A stretch of 13,466 nt of DNA from an uncultured Collinsella sp. (lineage in GTDB: Bacteria; Actinomycetota; Coriobacteriia; Coriobacteriales; Coriobacteriaceae), in the NCBI GenBank assembly GCA_958354105.1, contig CATWVA010000044.1, forward strand, positions 1 through 13,466, read 5' to 3'. Positions 6,243 through 13,174 of the stretch are shown in pieces (the stretch's first letter is position 1; every line of letters starts with the position of its first letter). Under the pieces are notes generated by a model. That model was given only the letters and a program-made list of their open reading frames with translations. It did not search any database and was not told where the DNA came from. Both the position numbers and the translations under genes were made by a program.

Positions 6243-6979
6243 GTGGAAGTGCTGGTTGTTGGCAACACCGCATATGTTGACGATGACTTTTGCTCCAAGG
6301 CGTTCCCCGGCGACCATGTGTAGGTCGTAGCCGCGCAGGACGCGCGCCGCGATGAGTCGTCGCCCCATGCTTCGTGGAAAGAGCTCCTCCAGCACCTGGA
6401 CCAGGCCTACGAGTTTGAGCGCGTGGTCTACCTTTCTACCTACCTCACCCCGCATACCGTGACTTTTGGCGACATTGGGCTGCTGCGCTCGGTGTTTCGT
6501 GCCTGTATGGGACGCAATGTGCAGCTGCTGTTTATTGCGGGGCCCGCGGGTGCAGAGGGCACCACTGGCGGATGTGACGACGACGCCACGGCCGCCAGTG
6601 GGGCCCAGACGGGCAAGGGCATTATCGCCCACGCTGCCAACGACCTGTGCCGTTACTATGCATCGCGCGACGGCATCCAAGCCAAAGTCCTGCGCGTGCC
6701 GTATCTGTATACCGCATCGCCGGCATTAACCGACCCATTTTTGATGCCGTTGTTCGAGGCATGCTCGGGCGGGTCGGTCGCGCTTCAGGGTGCGGCAGAT
6801 GCGCCGTTTCCCCTGCTGTGTGCCGAGGAACTCGCGGTGTTGGTGCATCGTATCTTTGACAGCTGGGATGCCAACTTTGAGATGCTCGACGTTGCAGACG
6901 CTTTTGGCCACCCGAGGCCTATGGCGTGACCGTTGACGCTCCGGGTGCGAGCGTGACCTATCACACGCTCAGCATCTAG
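6243..6979 (+). pseudogene. NAD-dependent epimerase-like gene, broken by amber codon and frameshift
   Basis: GTG at 6243, after a GGGGAGGGGG stretch, opens a reading that begins VEVLVVGNTAYVDDDF, as in Rossmann-fold proteins. It meets TAG at 6321-6323 (codon 27) and then continues in the same frame with good protein sequence: ERVVYLSTYLTPH, GRNVQLLFIAGPAG, AANDLCRYYASRDGI, VLRVPYLYT, FPLLCAEELAVLVHRIFDSW. This is the layout of an extended-SDR epimerase/dehydratase. Near 6905-6911 the frame slips by one base, since a stop follows at 6929 while the neighbouring frame continues as PEAYGVTVDAPGASVTYHTL and ends at TAG 6977-6979. Two separate lesions mean the gene is probably dead. An internal start at 6423 could still give a partial product. 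GC content matches the housekeeping side, so decay looks recent. Confidence 0.6.
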
Positions 6980-7017
6980 GCGTTTCGTCGCCTATCGGCG
7001 CTATACTGCAGCCGTTG

Positions 7018-7054
7018 CCCACGATGCGGGGAACACCCGCATCGTGGGTTTTTT
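7018..7054 (+). terminator. Strong intrinsic terminator
   Basis: Arms CCCACGATGCGGG (7018-7030) and CCCGCATCGTGGG (7036-7048) are perfectly complementary over 13 bp with a 5-base loop, followed by six T residues (7049-7054). It most simply ends the pseudogene's transcript. A TATACT at 7002-7007 lies just ahead, so if that is a -10 element the hairpin would sit in the leader of the next gene, whose start is only 22 bases further on. Confidence 0.85.
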
Positions 7055-7076
7055 GCTTATGAAGGGACGGTGCCGC

Positions 7077-8081
7077 GTGGACGTTCAGCAGCTAGAAGAG
7101 GCCTGGGCTGCAAGGGCCGGCGCGCGTGAGGCGCGTCTTGCTGCAGCGCCGCATGTGCCGGCGGCGCTGTCTCTGTTGGGGATTGTACGTCCCGGCGATC
7201 GCCTGGTTGCGTTTGCCGATGACTTTGCCGATGCGTTTGCGCGCGGCTTTGAGTGCTGCGACGTGGCTATGGTGGAGGAGCCGTCGGTTGCGGCGTTTAC
7301 TGCTGCGTCCGAGGGCTTTGATGCTTCGTTTGATGCCGAGGGGCCGCACCTGTGGTGGTTTGTCAACTCCATCGGCGGGTTTGGTCTGCGTGTGCCCGAC
7401 CTTCGCGCTCTGGGCCGCGCGGCTCGTGAGTCGCATGCGCTGCTCGTAGTTGATAACACTGTATCGGGCGTCTTTGGGTGCAACCCGCTGCGTCTGGGCG
7501 CCGTGCTTTCGCTCGAGGCGCTCGACCGCGTGTGTGCCGGCGTTGCGCCGCGCAAGCTCGTCGCCGCTTCGGTGGCGCGCTCGCAGCTTAAGCGCCATCG
7601 CGTGGATGCCGCCGCCGAGTGTGCGCATGCGCTTCTTGCGGATTGCGGTGCGTCTGCACTCGACCTTTCTGTTAATGAGGCTTGCATGCTGGAGCGCGGG
7701 CTGGACTCGCTCGATGCTCGCATGCAGGCTCACTTCGACCGCGCACGTGCACTGGCCGAGTATCTGGCTGCCAACGAGATGGTGCGCAACGTGCGCTATC
7801 CTGGGCTGGGTTCGCATCCCGATCATGCGGTTGCAACGGGAATCCTCGAGCACGGCTTTGGCCCGACAGTTGAGTTTGACCTTATCGAGCGAAGTGCGGG
7901 CGAGCTGTTCAACACATTGCCGGGGGAGTTCCGCACGTCGCCCGCCGGCGGCGCAACGACACGCCTTTCGGCCCCACGCGGCAAGCAGGGGGGAACCATC
8001 CGCCTCTTCGCCGGTACCGACAATCCCTTGATGGTTGCGGCCACCCTAGACAACGCCCTCCGCAAATTAGCTACTCTTTGA
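7077..8081 (+). CDS. Divergent Cys/Met-metabolism PLP-fold protein, catalytic Lys apparently replaced
   Basis: GTG at 7077 with GAAGGGA at 7061-7067 gives 334 residues. In-frame starts further up fall inside the terminator. The order of motifs follows the cystathionine gamma-synthase/O-acetylhomoserine sulfhydrylase family: a PGDRLVAF strand (family PGDxVV), LLVVDNTVSGVFG with Asp126 for the PLP nitrogen, MLERGLDSLDARMQAHFDRA (family RGLxTLxxRM), VRYPGLGSHPDHA, and GTIRLFAGTDNP with Arg309 for the substrate carboxylate. Family members run about 380-430 residues. This one lacks the first 60 or so, including the usual Tyr/Arg that contacts the phosphate of the neighbouring subunit's PLP. At the Schiff-base site, where SxTK is expected, it reads ASVARSQLKRH, with Arg168 in the lysine position. 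It may be a pseudoenzyme, or Lys172 could be used. It overlaps the convergent regulator gene by 11 bases. Confidence 0.7.
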   Translation: MDVQQLEEAWAARAGAREARLAAAPHVPAALSLLGIVRPGDRLVAFADDFADAFARGFECCDVAMVEEPSVAAFTAASEGFDASFDAEGPHLWWFVNSIGGFGLRVPDLRALGRAARESHALLVVDNTVSGVFGCNPLRLGAVLSLEALDRVCAGVAPRKLVAASVARSQLKRHRVDAAAECAHALLADCGASALDLSVNEACMLERGLDSLDARMQAHFDRARALAEYLAANEMVRNVRYPGLGSHPDHAVATGILEHGFGPTVEFDLIERSAGELFNTLPGEFRTSPAGGATTRLSAPRGKQGGTIRLFAGTDNPLMVAATLDNALRKLATL

Positions 8082-8415
8082 TGCTGGCGATGAGGTTGTT
8101 TGCTTTGGTGGCGATGACGTTGTTGATGTCGGCCTGCAGCTCCTCGTAGACCGCTATGGCTCGCTCACCGGCGGGGGTGAGCGTGGATCCGCGGGCGCCG
8201 TCGCGCTCGATGAGCTTGCAGCCCAGCTGCCCTTCAGCCTCGTTTACGATGCGCCATGCCTTGGAATACGCCATGCCCATGCTTTTGGCGGCGCGGTTGA
8301 GCGAGTGCTCCCGGGCAATACCCTGCAGCAGTAAGACGCAGCCATGACCAAACACGCCCGGCAGGTCTTTGTCGCACGCTTGAATGACCAACTTTGCCGT
8401 CGTCTTGTACTTCAT
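8071..8415 (-). CDS. ModE/LysR-type winged helix-turn-helix regulator
   Basis: The 114-aa product contains a LysR/ModE-type HTH: SLNRAAKSMGMAYSKAWRIV followed by NEAEGQLGCKLIERD and the wing GSTLTPAGERAIAVYEEL. This matches the N-terminal DNA-binding domain of ModE, the molybdate-responsive repressor, but no molybdate-binding (MOP) domain follows, so the ligand is unknown and it may be a one-domain regulator. I chose ATG 8415. A GTG at 8424 is nine bases upstream but lies only two bases from the GGGGAGA ribosome site. The gene points away from guaB and shares its 200-base upstream region, and it converges on the PLP-fold gene with an 11-base overlap. Confidence 0.75.
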   Translation of the reverse strand: MKYKTTAKLVIQACDKDLPGVFGHGCVLLLQGIAREHSLNRAAKSMGMAYSKAWRIVNEAEGQLGCKLIERDGARGSTLTPAGERAIAVYEELQADINNVIATKANNLIASIKE

Positions 8416-8500
8416 ACGCTCCACGTCTCCCCGCTAAAGTGTTTGCTGGGCAAACGCAAAGCCTGCGTCAAACCCTCGTGTGCTCTTCTTAAATCATGCA

Positions 8501-8529
8501 TTGTAGCAGTCAAAGTGCGTTAAGATACT
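8501..8529 (+). promoter_or_regulatory. Candidate guaB promoter
   Basis: TTGTAG (8501-8506) and GATACT (8524-8529) are separated by 17 bases and each matches the sigma-70/A-type consensus at four of six positions. A transcript from here would have a leader of about 70 bases before guaB that includes a small CCCAAGGTTGGG hairpin. I see no purine-riboswitch motif in it. Confidence 0.45.
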
Positions 8530-8608
8530 TCCCCAGTATTGGGCGCCCAAGGTTGGGCTGGGTCCTACGAGGCCTGCAGCCGACCGGTCGCATGGAAAAA
8601 GGAGAAAC

Positions 8609-10120
8609 ATGGCTACGTTCTTTCCCGGTGAGTCCCACACGTTTTCGGAGTATCTGCTGGTCCCTGGTTACTCGTCCTCGCAGTGCATCCCCAACAACGT
8701 CTCTCTTAAGACGCCGCTAACCCGCTTTAAGCGCGGTGAGAAGCCGGCAATCACCCTGAACATCCCCATGGTTTCCGCCATCATGCAGTCCGTCTCGGGC
8801 GTCGATATGGGTGTCGCGCTCGCTACCGAGGGCGGCCTGTCCTTCATTTACGGTTCCCAGAGCGCCGAGTCCGAGGCCGCTATGGTCAAGGCCGTCAAGG
8901 ATCACAAGGCCGGCTTCGTTCAGTCCGATTCTACGCTGACCCCCGACATGACCATGGAGCAGGTCATCGAGCTCAAGGAGAAGACCGGTCACTCCACCAT
9001 GCCGGTCACCGACGACGGCACTCCCAAGGGTAAGCTCCTGGGTATCGTCACCAGCCGTGACTATCGTCCCAGCCGCGATGACCACCAGAAGAAGGTCTCC
9101 GAGTTCATGACCCCGCGTGAGCAGCTCATCGTGGGCGACAAGAACATCAGCCTCAAGGTTGCCAACGACGTCATTTGGGACAACAAGCTCAACGCTCTGC
9201 CCATTGTCGACGACAACGATCACCTCATGGGCATCGTCTTCCGCAAGGACTACGACAGCCACAAGACCAACCCCAACGAGCTGCTCGATAACGACAAGCG
9301 CTACATGGTCGGTGCCGGCATCAACACCCGCGACTATGCCGAGCGCGTGCCGCTGCTCATCGAGGCCGGCGCCGATGTCCTGTGCATCGACTCCTCCGAG
9401 GGCTTCAGCGAGTGGCAGAAGCGCACCATCGAGTGGATCCGCGCCAACTACGGCGAGGACGTTAAGGTTGGTGCCGGTAACGTCGTCGACGCCGAGGGCT
9501 TCCGCTTTTTGGCAGACTGCGGTGCCGACTTCATTAAGGTCGGTATCGGCGGTGGCTCCATCTGCATCACCCGCGAGACCAAGGGCATCGGCCGCGGCCA
9601 GGCCACCGCGCTGATCGACGTCTGCCGCGCCCGTGACGAGTACTACGAGGAGACCGGTGTTTACGTGCCCGTGTGCTCCGACGGTGGCATTGTCTACGAC
9701 TACCACATGACGCTCGCCCTTGCCATGGGTGCCGACTTTATGATGCTGGGTCGCTACTTCGCCCGCTTCGATGAGAGCCCGACCGAGCGCGTCAACGTCA
9801 ACGGCCAGTACATGAAGGAGTACTGGGGCGAGGGTTCTGCGCGTGCTCGCAACTGGCAGCGCTACGACCTGGGCGGCGCCGCGAAGCTCAGCTTCGTCGA
9901 GGGCGTCGACTCCTACGTTCCCTACGCCGGCTCCCTCAAGGACGGTGTGGGCGGCACGCTCTACAAGGTCAAGTCCACGATGTGCAACTGCGGCGCCCTC
10001 TCGATCCCCGAGCTCCAGGAAAAGGCACGCCTGACCCTGGTCAGCTCTACCTCCATCGTCGAAGGCGGCGCCCACGACGTTGTCGTAAAGGACTCCCAGC
10101 AGAGCGTCTCTTACCGCTAG
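8609..10120 (+). CDS. guaB: IMP dehydrogenase, Tritrichomonas foetus-like type
   Basis: IMPDH oxidises IMP to XMP with NAD+, the committed step of guanine nucleotide synthesis. AAAGGAG at 8598-8604 sets ATG 8609, giving 503 residues. The TIM-barrel is interrupted by two CBS modules at about residues 102-220. The catalytic loop reads GIGGGSICITRETKGIGRGQ with Cys319 as nucleophile, and the catalytic Arg418-Tyr419 dyad is present in NWQRYDLGG. This loop differs from the GIGPGSICTTR of ordinary bacterial IMPDH. From memory, the length, loop and residue numbering coincide with the T. foetus enzyme, a protist protein thought to have been acquired from bacteria. Lys310 and Glu431, linked in T. foetus to low mycophenolic acid sensitivity, are both present. 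No guaA neighbour is visible. The gene stands alone between its own promoter region and leuS. Confidence 0.97.
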   Translation: MATFFPGESHTFSEYLLVPGYSSSQCIPNNVSLKTPLTRFKRGEKPAITLNIPMVSAIMQSVSGVDMGVALATEGGLSFIYGSQSAESEAAMVKAVKDHKAGFVQSDSTLTPDMTMEQVIELKEKTGHSTMPVTDDGTPKGKLLGIVTSRDYRPSRDDHQKKVSEFMTPREQLIVGDKNISLKVANDVIWDNKLNALPIVDDNDHLMGIVFRKDYDSHKTNPNELLDNDKRYMVGAGINTRDYAERVPLLIEAGADVLCIDSSEGFSEWQKRTIEWIRANYGEDVKVGAGNVVDAEGFRFLADCGADFIKVGIGGGSICITRETKGIGRGQATALIDVCRARDEYYEETGVYVPVCSDGGIVYDYHMTLALAMGADFMMLGRYFARFDESPTERVNVNGQYMKEYWGEGSARARNWQRYDLGGAAKLSFVEGVDSYVPYAGSLKDGVGGTLYKVKSTMCNCGALSIPELQEKARLTLVSSTSIVEGGAHDVVVKDSQQSVSYR

Positions 10121-10128
10121 GCAGCTTT

Positions 10129-10240
10129 CCCAAGCACCGCACCTTGCCGTTCAAACCGTCGCTCGCGTACCAAAGTACGCGTCGCTCCTCTTTCGCGGCA
10201 ATTTGCAGCACTTGGAAAACCCGTCCATGCTAGGACGGGT
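10129..10240 (+). promoter_or_regulatory. Nested hairpins downstream of guaB
   Basis: Bases 10129-10215 can fold end to end. CCAAG (10129-10133) pairs with CTTGG (10211-10215), TTGCCG (10144-10149) with CGGCAA (10196-10201), and the tip is a perfect CGCGTAC/GTACGCG hairpin (10164-10170 and 10175-10181). A second perfect 8-bp hairpin follows (arms 10219-10226 and 10233-10240). Neither has a T-run after it, so they are not classic terminators. They may protect the 3' end of the guaB mRNA or be a dispersed repeat. Confidence 0.35.
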
Positions 10241-10252
10241 CACAAACAAAGG

Positions 10253-10281
10253 TTGAGTATCAACCACGTTATTTAGATAAA
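10253..10281 (+). promoter_or_regulatory. Candidate leuS promoter
   Basis: TTGAGT (10253-10258) and GATAAA (10276-10281) are 17 bases apart, each with four of six consensus matches. If used, the leuS leader would be about 205 bases and would include both hairpins that follow. The prediction is weak because it relies on one short pair of hexamers. Confidence 0.3.
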
Positions 10282-10320
10282 GCGAGATGCATGCAAGTCG
10301 CAGGCATCTCGCTTGTCGTA
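10281..10320 (+). terminator. Possible guaB terminator hairpin
   Basis: Arms AGCGAGATGC (10281-10290) and GCATCTCGCT (10304-10313) are perfectly complementary over 10 bp with a 13-base loop. The tail TGTCGTATTT is only moderately T-rich. It either ends the guaB transcript or, if the candidate promoter just upstream is real, forms the first hairpin of the leuS leader. Confidence 0.4.
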
Positions 10321-10349
10321 TTTGCTATCATCATGCGAGTTAACGATGT

Positions 10350-10467
10350 GGCGGGGCGTTCTTACCTTTGCTCGCTGCAAGTTCCGCACGAGCCGAAGAG
10401 CACTTAATGTGCTCTTCGTGCGAGCAGGACTGTCCGCAGCAGCGAGTAAAGGTAAGAACGCCCCGCC
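10350..10467 (+). promoter_or_regulatory. Very long leader hairpin in front of leuS (29-bp inverted repeat)
   Basis: Arms 10350-10378 and 10439-10467 are reverse complements over 29 bases with one difference, which is a G-U pair in RNA, so the whole stem can form. Inside it is a second hairpin: GAAGAGCAC (10395-10403) with GTGCTCTTC (10409-10417), loop TTAAT, extended by GCAC/GTGC (10386-10389 and 10418-10421). The fold ends 27 bases before the leuS ATG, leaving the ribosome site (AAAGGAG) free. No T-box consensus (AGGGUGGNACCGCG) is present, so this is not a recognisable T-box. It could be a regulatory leader, an RNase target or a small palindromic insertion. Confidence 0.6.
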
Positions 10468-10493
10468 CCAACCCAGCTAACAAAGGAGTTGAT

Positions 10494-13070
10494 ATGTGCG
10501 ATTGCACAGATCATAAGGACGAGATCCCTGCCTACGACGCACAGGCCATTGAGTCCAAGTGGATGAAGGCCTGGGAGGACTCCAACCTCTTTGCCGTCGA
10601 CACCGACGCCAGCAAGCCCAAGAAGTACGTGCTCGAGATGTTCCCGTATCCGTCGGGCGACCTGCACATGGGCCACGCGCGCAACTACACCATCGGCGAT
10701 GCCATGGCCCGTCAGGCCCGCATGCGCGGCTACGACGTGCTGCATCCCATCGGCTTCGATGCCTTTGGCCTGCCTGCCGAGAACGCCGCCATCAAGCACA
10801 ACACGCAGGCTGCCGCCTGGACGTATAAGAACATGGACCAGGCTCTCGCCACGATGAAGCGCATGGGCTTCTCCTACGATCTGGATCGCATGGTCAAGAC
10901 CTGCAGCCCCGACTACTACCGCTGGGGTCAGTGGATCTTTGAGAAGCTGTGGGAAAAGGGCCTGGTCTACCGCAAGAAGAATCCGGTCAACTGGTGTCCT
11001 AACTGCAAGACCGTTCTGGCCAACGAGCAGGTCACCGAGGGCAAGTGCTGGCGCTGCGGCACCGAGCCCGAGAAGCGCGACCTTGAGCAGTGGTACTTCA
11101 AGATCACCGAGTACTCCCAGGAGCTGCTCGACGACCTGGAGAAGCTCCCCGGCTGGCCCGAGCGCGTCAAGCAGATGCAGGCCAACTGGATCGGTCGCTC
11201 CGAGGGCGCCGAGGTCGACTTTACCCTGTGCGACCAGGATGGCGAGCCCATCGAAGGCGACGAGGGCAAGATCACCGTCTTCACCACGCGTGCCGACACC
11301 CTTTTTGGCGTCTCCTTCTTTGTTCTGGCTCCCGAGTACGCCGGCCTGCATGAGCTCGTCGAGGGCACAGAGTACGAGGAGGCCGTCACCAAGATCGTCG
11401 AGGACTCCAAGCATATCTCTGCCGTCGAGCGTGCCCAGGGCACCCTCGAGAAGCACGGTGCCTTCACGGGCCGCTATGTGGTAAACCCCGTCAACGGCGA
11501 GAAGGTCCCCGTGTGGGTTGCCGATTATGTCGTTGCCGACTACGGTACCGGTGCCGTCATGGCCGTTCCCTGTGGCGACCAGCGCGACTTTGAGTTTGCC
11601 CGTAAGTACGACTTGCCGATCGTGCCGATCATCCTGGACGATGACGATCGCGCTGCCGTCGAGGCCAGCGGCGAGACCATCGATACCTTCCATGCCGAGA
11701 CCGTCGACTGGGATTGCGCCCACGCTGCCGAGGGCACGCTCGTCCAGTCTGGCAAGTACACCGGCATGCGCGGCGGTAAGCACTCCGAGGGCGAGGCTGC
11801 CATCGTGGCCGACCTCGAGGCCATGGGCTGCGGCCGTCGCAAGGTCGAGTTCCGCCTGCGCGACTGGCTCATCAGCCGCCAGCGCTATTGGGGCAACCCC
11901 ATCCCGGCCATCCACTGTGAGCACTGCGGCATTGTGCCCGTGCCCGAGGATCAGCTGCCGGTGACGCTGCCCGAGAACCTGGACCTGGGCGCCGGCGAGA
12001 CCCTCGCCGAGTGCAAGGACTTCTACGAGACCACCTGCCCGGTCTGCGGCCGCCCGGCTAAGCGCGAGACCGATACCATGGACACCTTCACCTGCTCCAG
12101 CTGGTATTACCTGCGCTATACCGACCCGCACAACACCGAGCTGCCCTTCTCCCGCGAGGCGGCAGACCGTTGGATGCCCGTCGATAACTACATCGGTGGC
12201 ATTGAGCACGCCATTCTGCACCTGCTCTACAGCCGCTTCTTTACCAAGGCGCTGCGCGACCTGGGCCTGTTGAGCGTTGACGAGCCCTTTACCAACCTGC
12301 TGTGCCAGGGCATGGTCAAGGACGAGAACGGCGACACCATGTCCAAGTCCAAGGGCAACGTTGTGCCCCCGAGTTCGGTCATCGAGCCCTACGGCGCCGA
12401 TACCATGCGTCTGGCGATCCTGTTTATCGCCCCGCCCGAGAAGGACTTCGACTGGGATCCCAAGGCCGTCGAGGGCGCCAACCGCTTTATCAAGCGCGCC
12501 TGGCGTATCGTGTGGCAGCTCGTCCAGTCCGGCGATGCCAACGTGGCCTTCGACAAGTCCGTGCTCGACGAGACTGCGATGAAGCTCTACCGCGAGCGTC
12601 ACCGCACCATTGCCAAGTGCACCGAGGACTTCGATCGCGGCCAGTTCAACACCGCGATCTCGGCCGTCATGGAGCTTGTCAACGCGGCGAGCGCCTACCT
12701 CAACGCCACCGAGGGCACTGACCGCGACAAGGCCCTGTGCTACGGCGTGGCCAAGGACATCGTGAGCGTCCTGGCGCCCATCTGCCCGTTCTGGGCCGAT
12801 GAGCTATGGCACGAGGCGCTCGGCTGCGAGGGCAACGCCTACACCGCCGCCTGGCCCGAGTTCGACCTGGCCGAGTCCATCGAGGACACGGTGCAGATCG
12901 TCGTCCAGGTGCTCGGCAAGGTCCGTGGCCGCATCGACGTGGCTCGCGATGCCTCCAACGAGGAAATGCAGGCTGCCGCCGAGGCCGCTGTCGCTAAGTG
13001 GACCGAGGGCAAGACGGTCGTCAAGGCCATCTGCGTGCCCGGCAAGCTTGTCAACCTGGTGGTTAAGTAA
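10494..13070 (+). CDS. leuS: Leucyl-tRNA synthetase
   Basis: LeuRS charges tRNA-Leu in the cytoplasm. AAAGGAG ahead of ATG 10494 gives 858 residues, the usual bacterial length. An earlier in-frame TTG at 10368 lies inside the leader hairpin and is not used. Class I signatures are HMGH (58-61) and TMSKSKGN (615-622). A zinc ribbon is formed by Cys168, Cys171, Cys185 and Cys188, and a second by Cys475, Cys478, Cys515 and Cys518. The CP1 editing domain has TTRADTLFG (264-272) and the editing Asp362 in AVPCGDQRDFEFA. Most bacterial enzymes have His just before that Asp, whereas here it is Gly361. The C-terminal region holds the anticodon-binding helices and the small end domain (QVLGKVRGRI, then ICVPGKLVNLVV). 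It is the last gene before a terminator and appears to be transcribed alone. Confidence 0.98.
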   Translation: MCDCTDHKDEIPAYDAQAIESKWMKAWEDSNLFAVDTDASKPKKYVLEMFPYPSGDLHMGHARNYTIGDAMARQARMRGYDVLHPIGFDAFGLPAENAAIKHNTQAAAWTYKNMDQALATMKRMGFSYDLDRMVKTCSPDYYRWGQWIFEKLWEKGLVYRKKNPVNWCPNCKTVLANEQVTEGKCWRCGTEPEKRDLEQWYFKITEYSQELLDDLEKLPGWPERVKQMQANWIGRSEGAEVDFTLCDQDGEPIEGDEGKITVFTTRADTLFGVSFFVLAPEYAGLHELVEGTEYEEAVTKIVEDSKHISAVERAQGTLEKHGAFTGRYVVNPVNGEKVPVWVADYVVADYGTGAVMAVPCGDQRDFEFARKYDLPIVPIILDDDDRAAVEASGETIDTFHAETVDWDCAHAAEGTLVQSGKYTGMRGGKHSEGEAAIVADLEAMGCGRRKVEFRLRDWLISRQRYWGNPIPAIHCEHCGIVPVPEDQLPVTLPENLDLGAGETLAECKDFYETTCPVCGRPAKRETDTMDTFTCSSWYYLRYTDPHNTELPFSREAADRWMPVDNYIGGIEHAILHLLYSRFFTKALRDLGLLSVDEPFTNLLCQGMVKDENGDTMSKSKGNVVPPSSVIEPYGADTMRLAILFIAPPEKDFDWDPKAVEGANRFIKRAWRIVWQLVQSGDANVAFDKSVLDETAMKLYRERHRTIAKCTEDFDRGQFNTAISAVMELVNAASAYLNATEGTDRDKALCYGVAKDIVSVLAPICPFWADELWHEALGCEGNAYTAAWPEFDLAESIEDTVQIVVQVLGKVRGRIDVARDASNEEMQAAAEAAVAKWTEGKTVVKAICVPGKLVNLVVK

Positions 13071-13099
13071 ACGCCGCGCGCATTGTTGACGTGTTAAAG

Positions 13100-13134
13100 A
13101 CGAGGGGCGATCCGATTGGGTCGTCCCTCGTTTT
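13100..13134 (+). terminator. Intrinsic terminator of leuS
   Basis: Arms 13100-13110 (ACGAGGGGCGA) and 13121-13131 (TCGTCCCTCGT) pair over 11 bp with one G-U wobble, around a 10-base loop, followed by TTTT. It starts 29 bases after the leuS stop. Confidence 0.75.
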
Positions 13135-13174
13135 GCGTTATATGCCCTGCTTGACTTGTGCCGAGCGTCACCCT

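Noticed and set aside
2283..6323. Recoding of TAG as a sense codon, suggested by two in-frame amber codons
   Set aside because: The intact genes end normally at TAG as well as TAA and TGA (guaB ends in TAG), and one case also has a frameshift, so ordinary gene decay is the better explanation.
7044..7076. Starts at 7044 or 7059 for the PLP-fold gene
   Set aside because: The first lies in the terminator stem and the second directly follows its T-run without a ribosome site. GTG 7077 has GAAGGGA upstream.
8717..10075. A 452-codon open frame on the minus strand opposite guaB
   Set aside because: It is repetitive in Val, Leu, Gly and Asp, has no ribosome site and mirrors the GC-rich codon pattern of guaB. 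It is a shadow frame.
10121..10493. T-box riboswitch for leuS
   Set aside because: The expected AGGGUGGNACCGCG antiterminator motif and a terminator/antiterminator pair could not be found. The structure present is one long simple hairpin.
10404..12602. A 732-codon open frame on the minus strand opposite leuS
   Set aside because: Composition is low-complexity Leu, Gly, Val and Asp, the antisense image of biased leuS codons. LeuRS is certain on the other strand.
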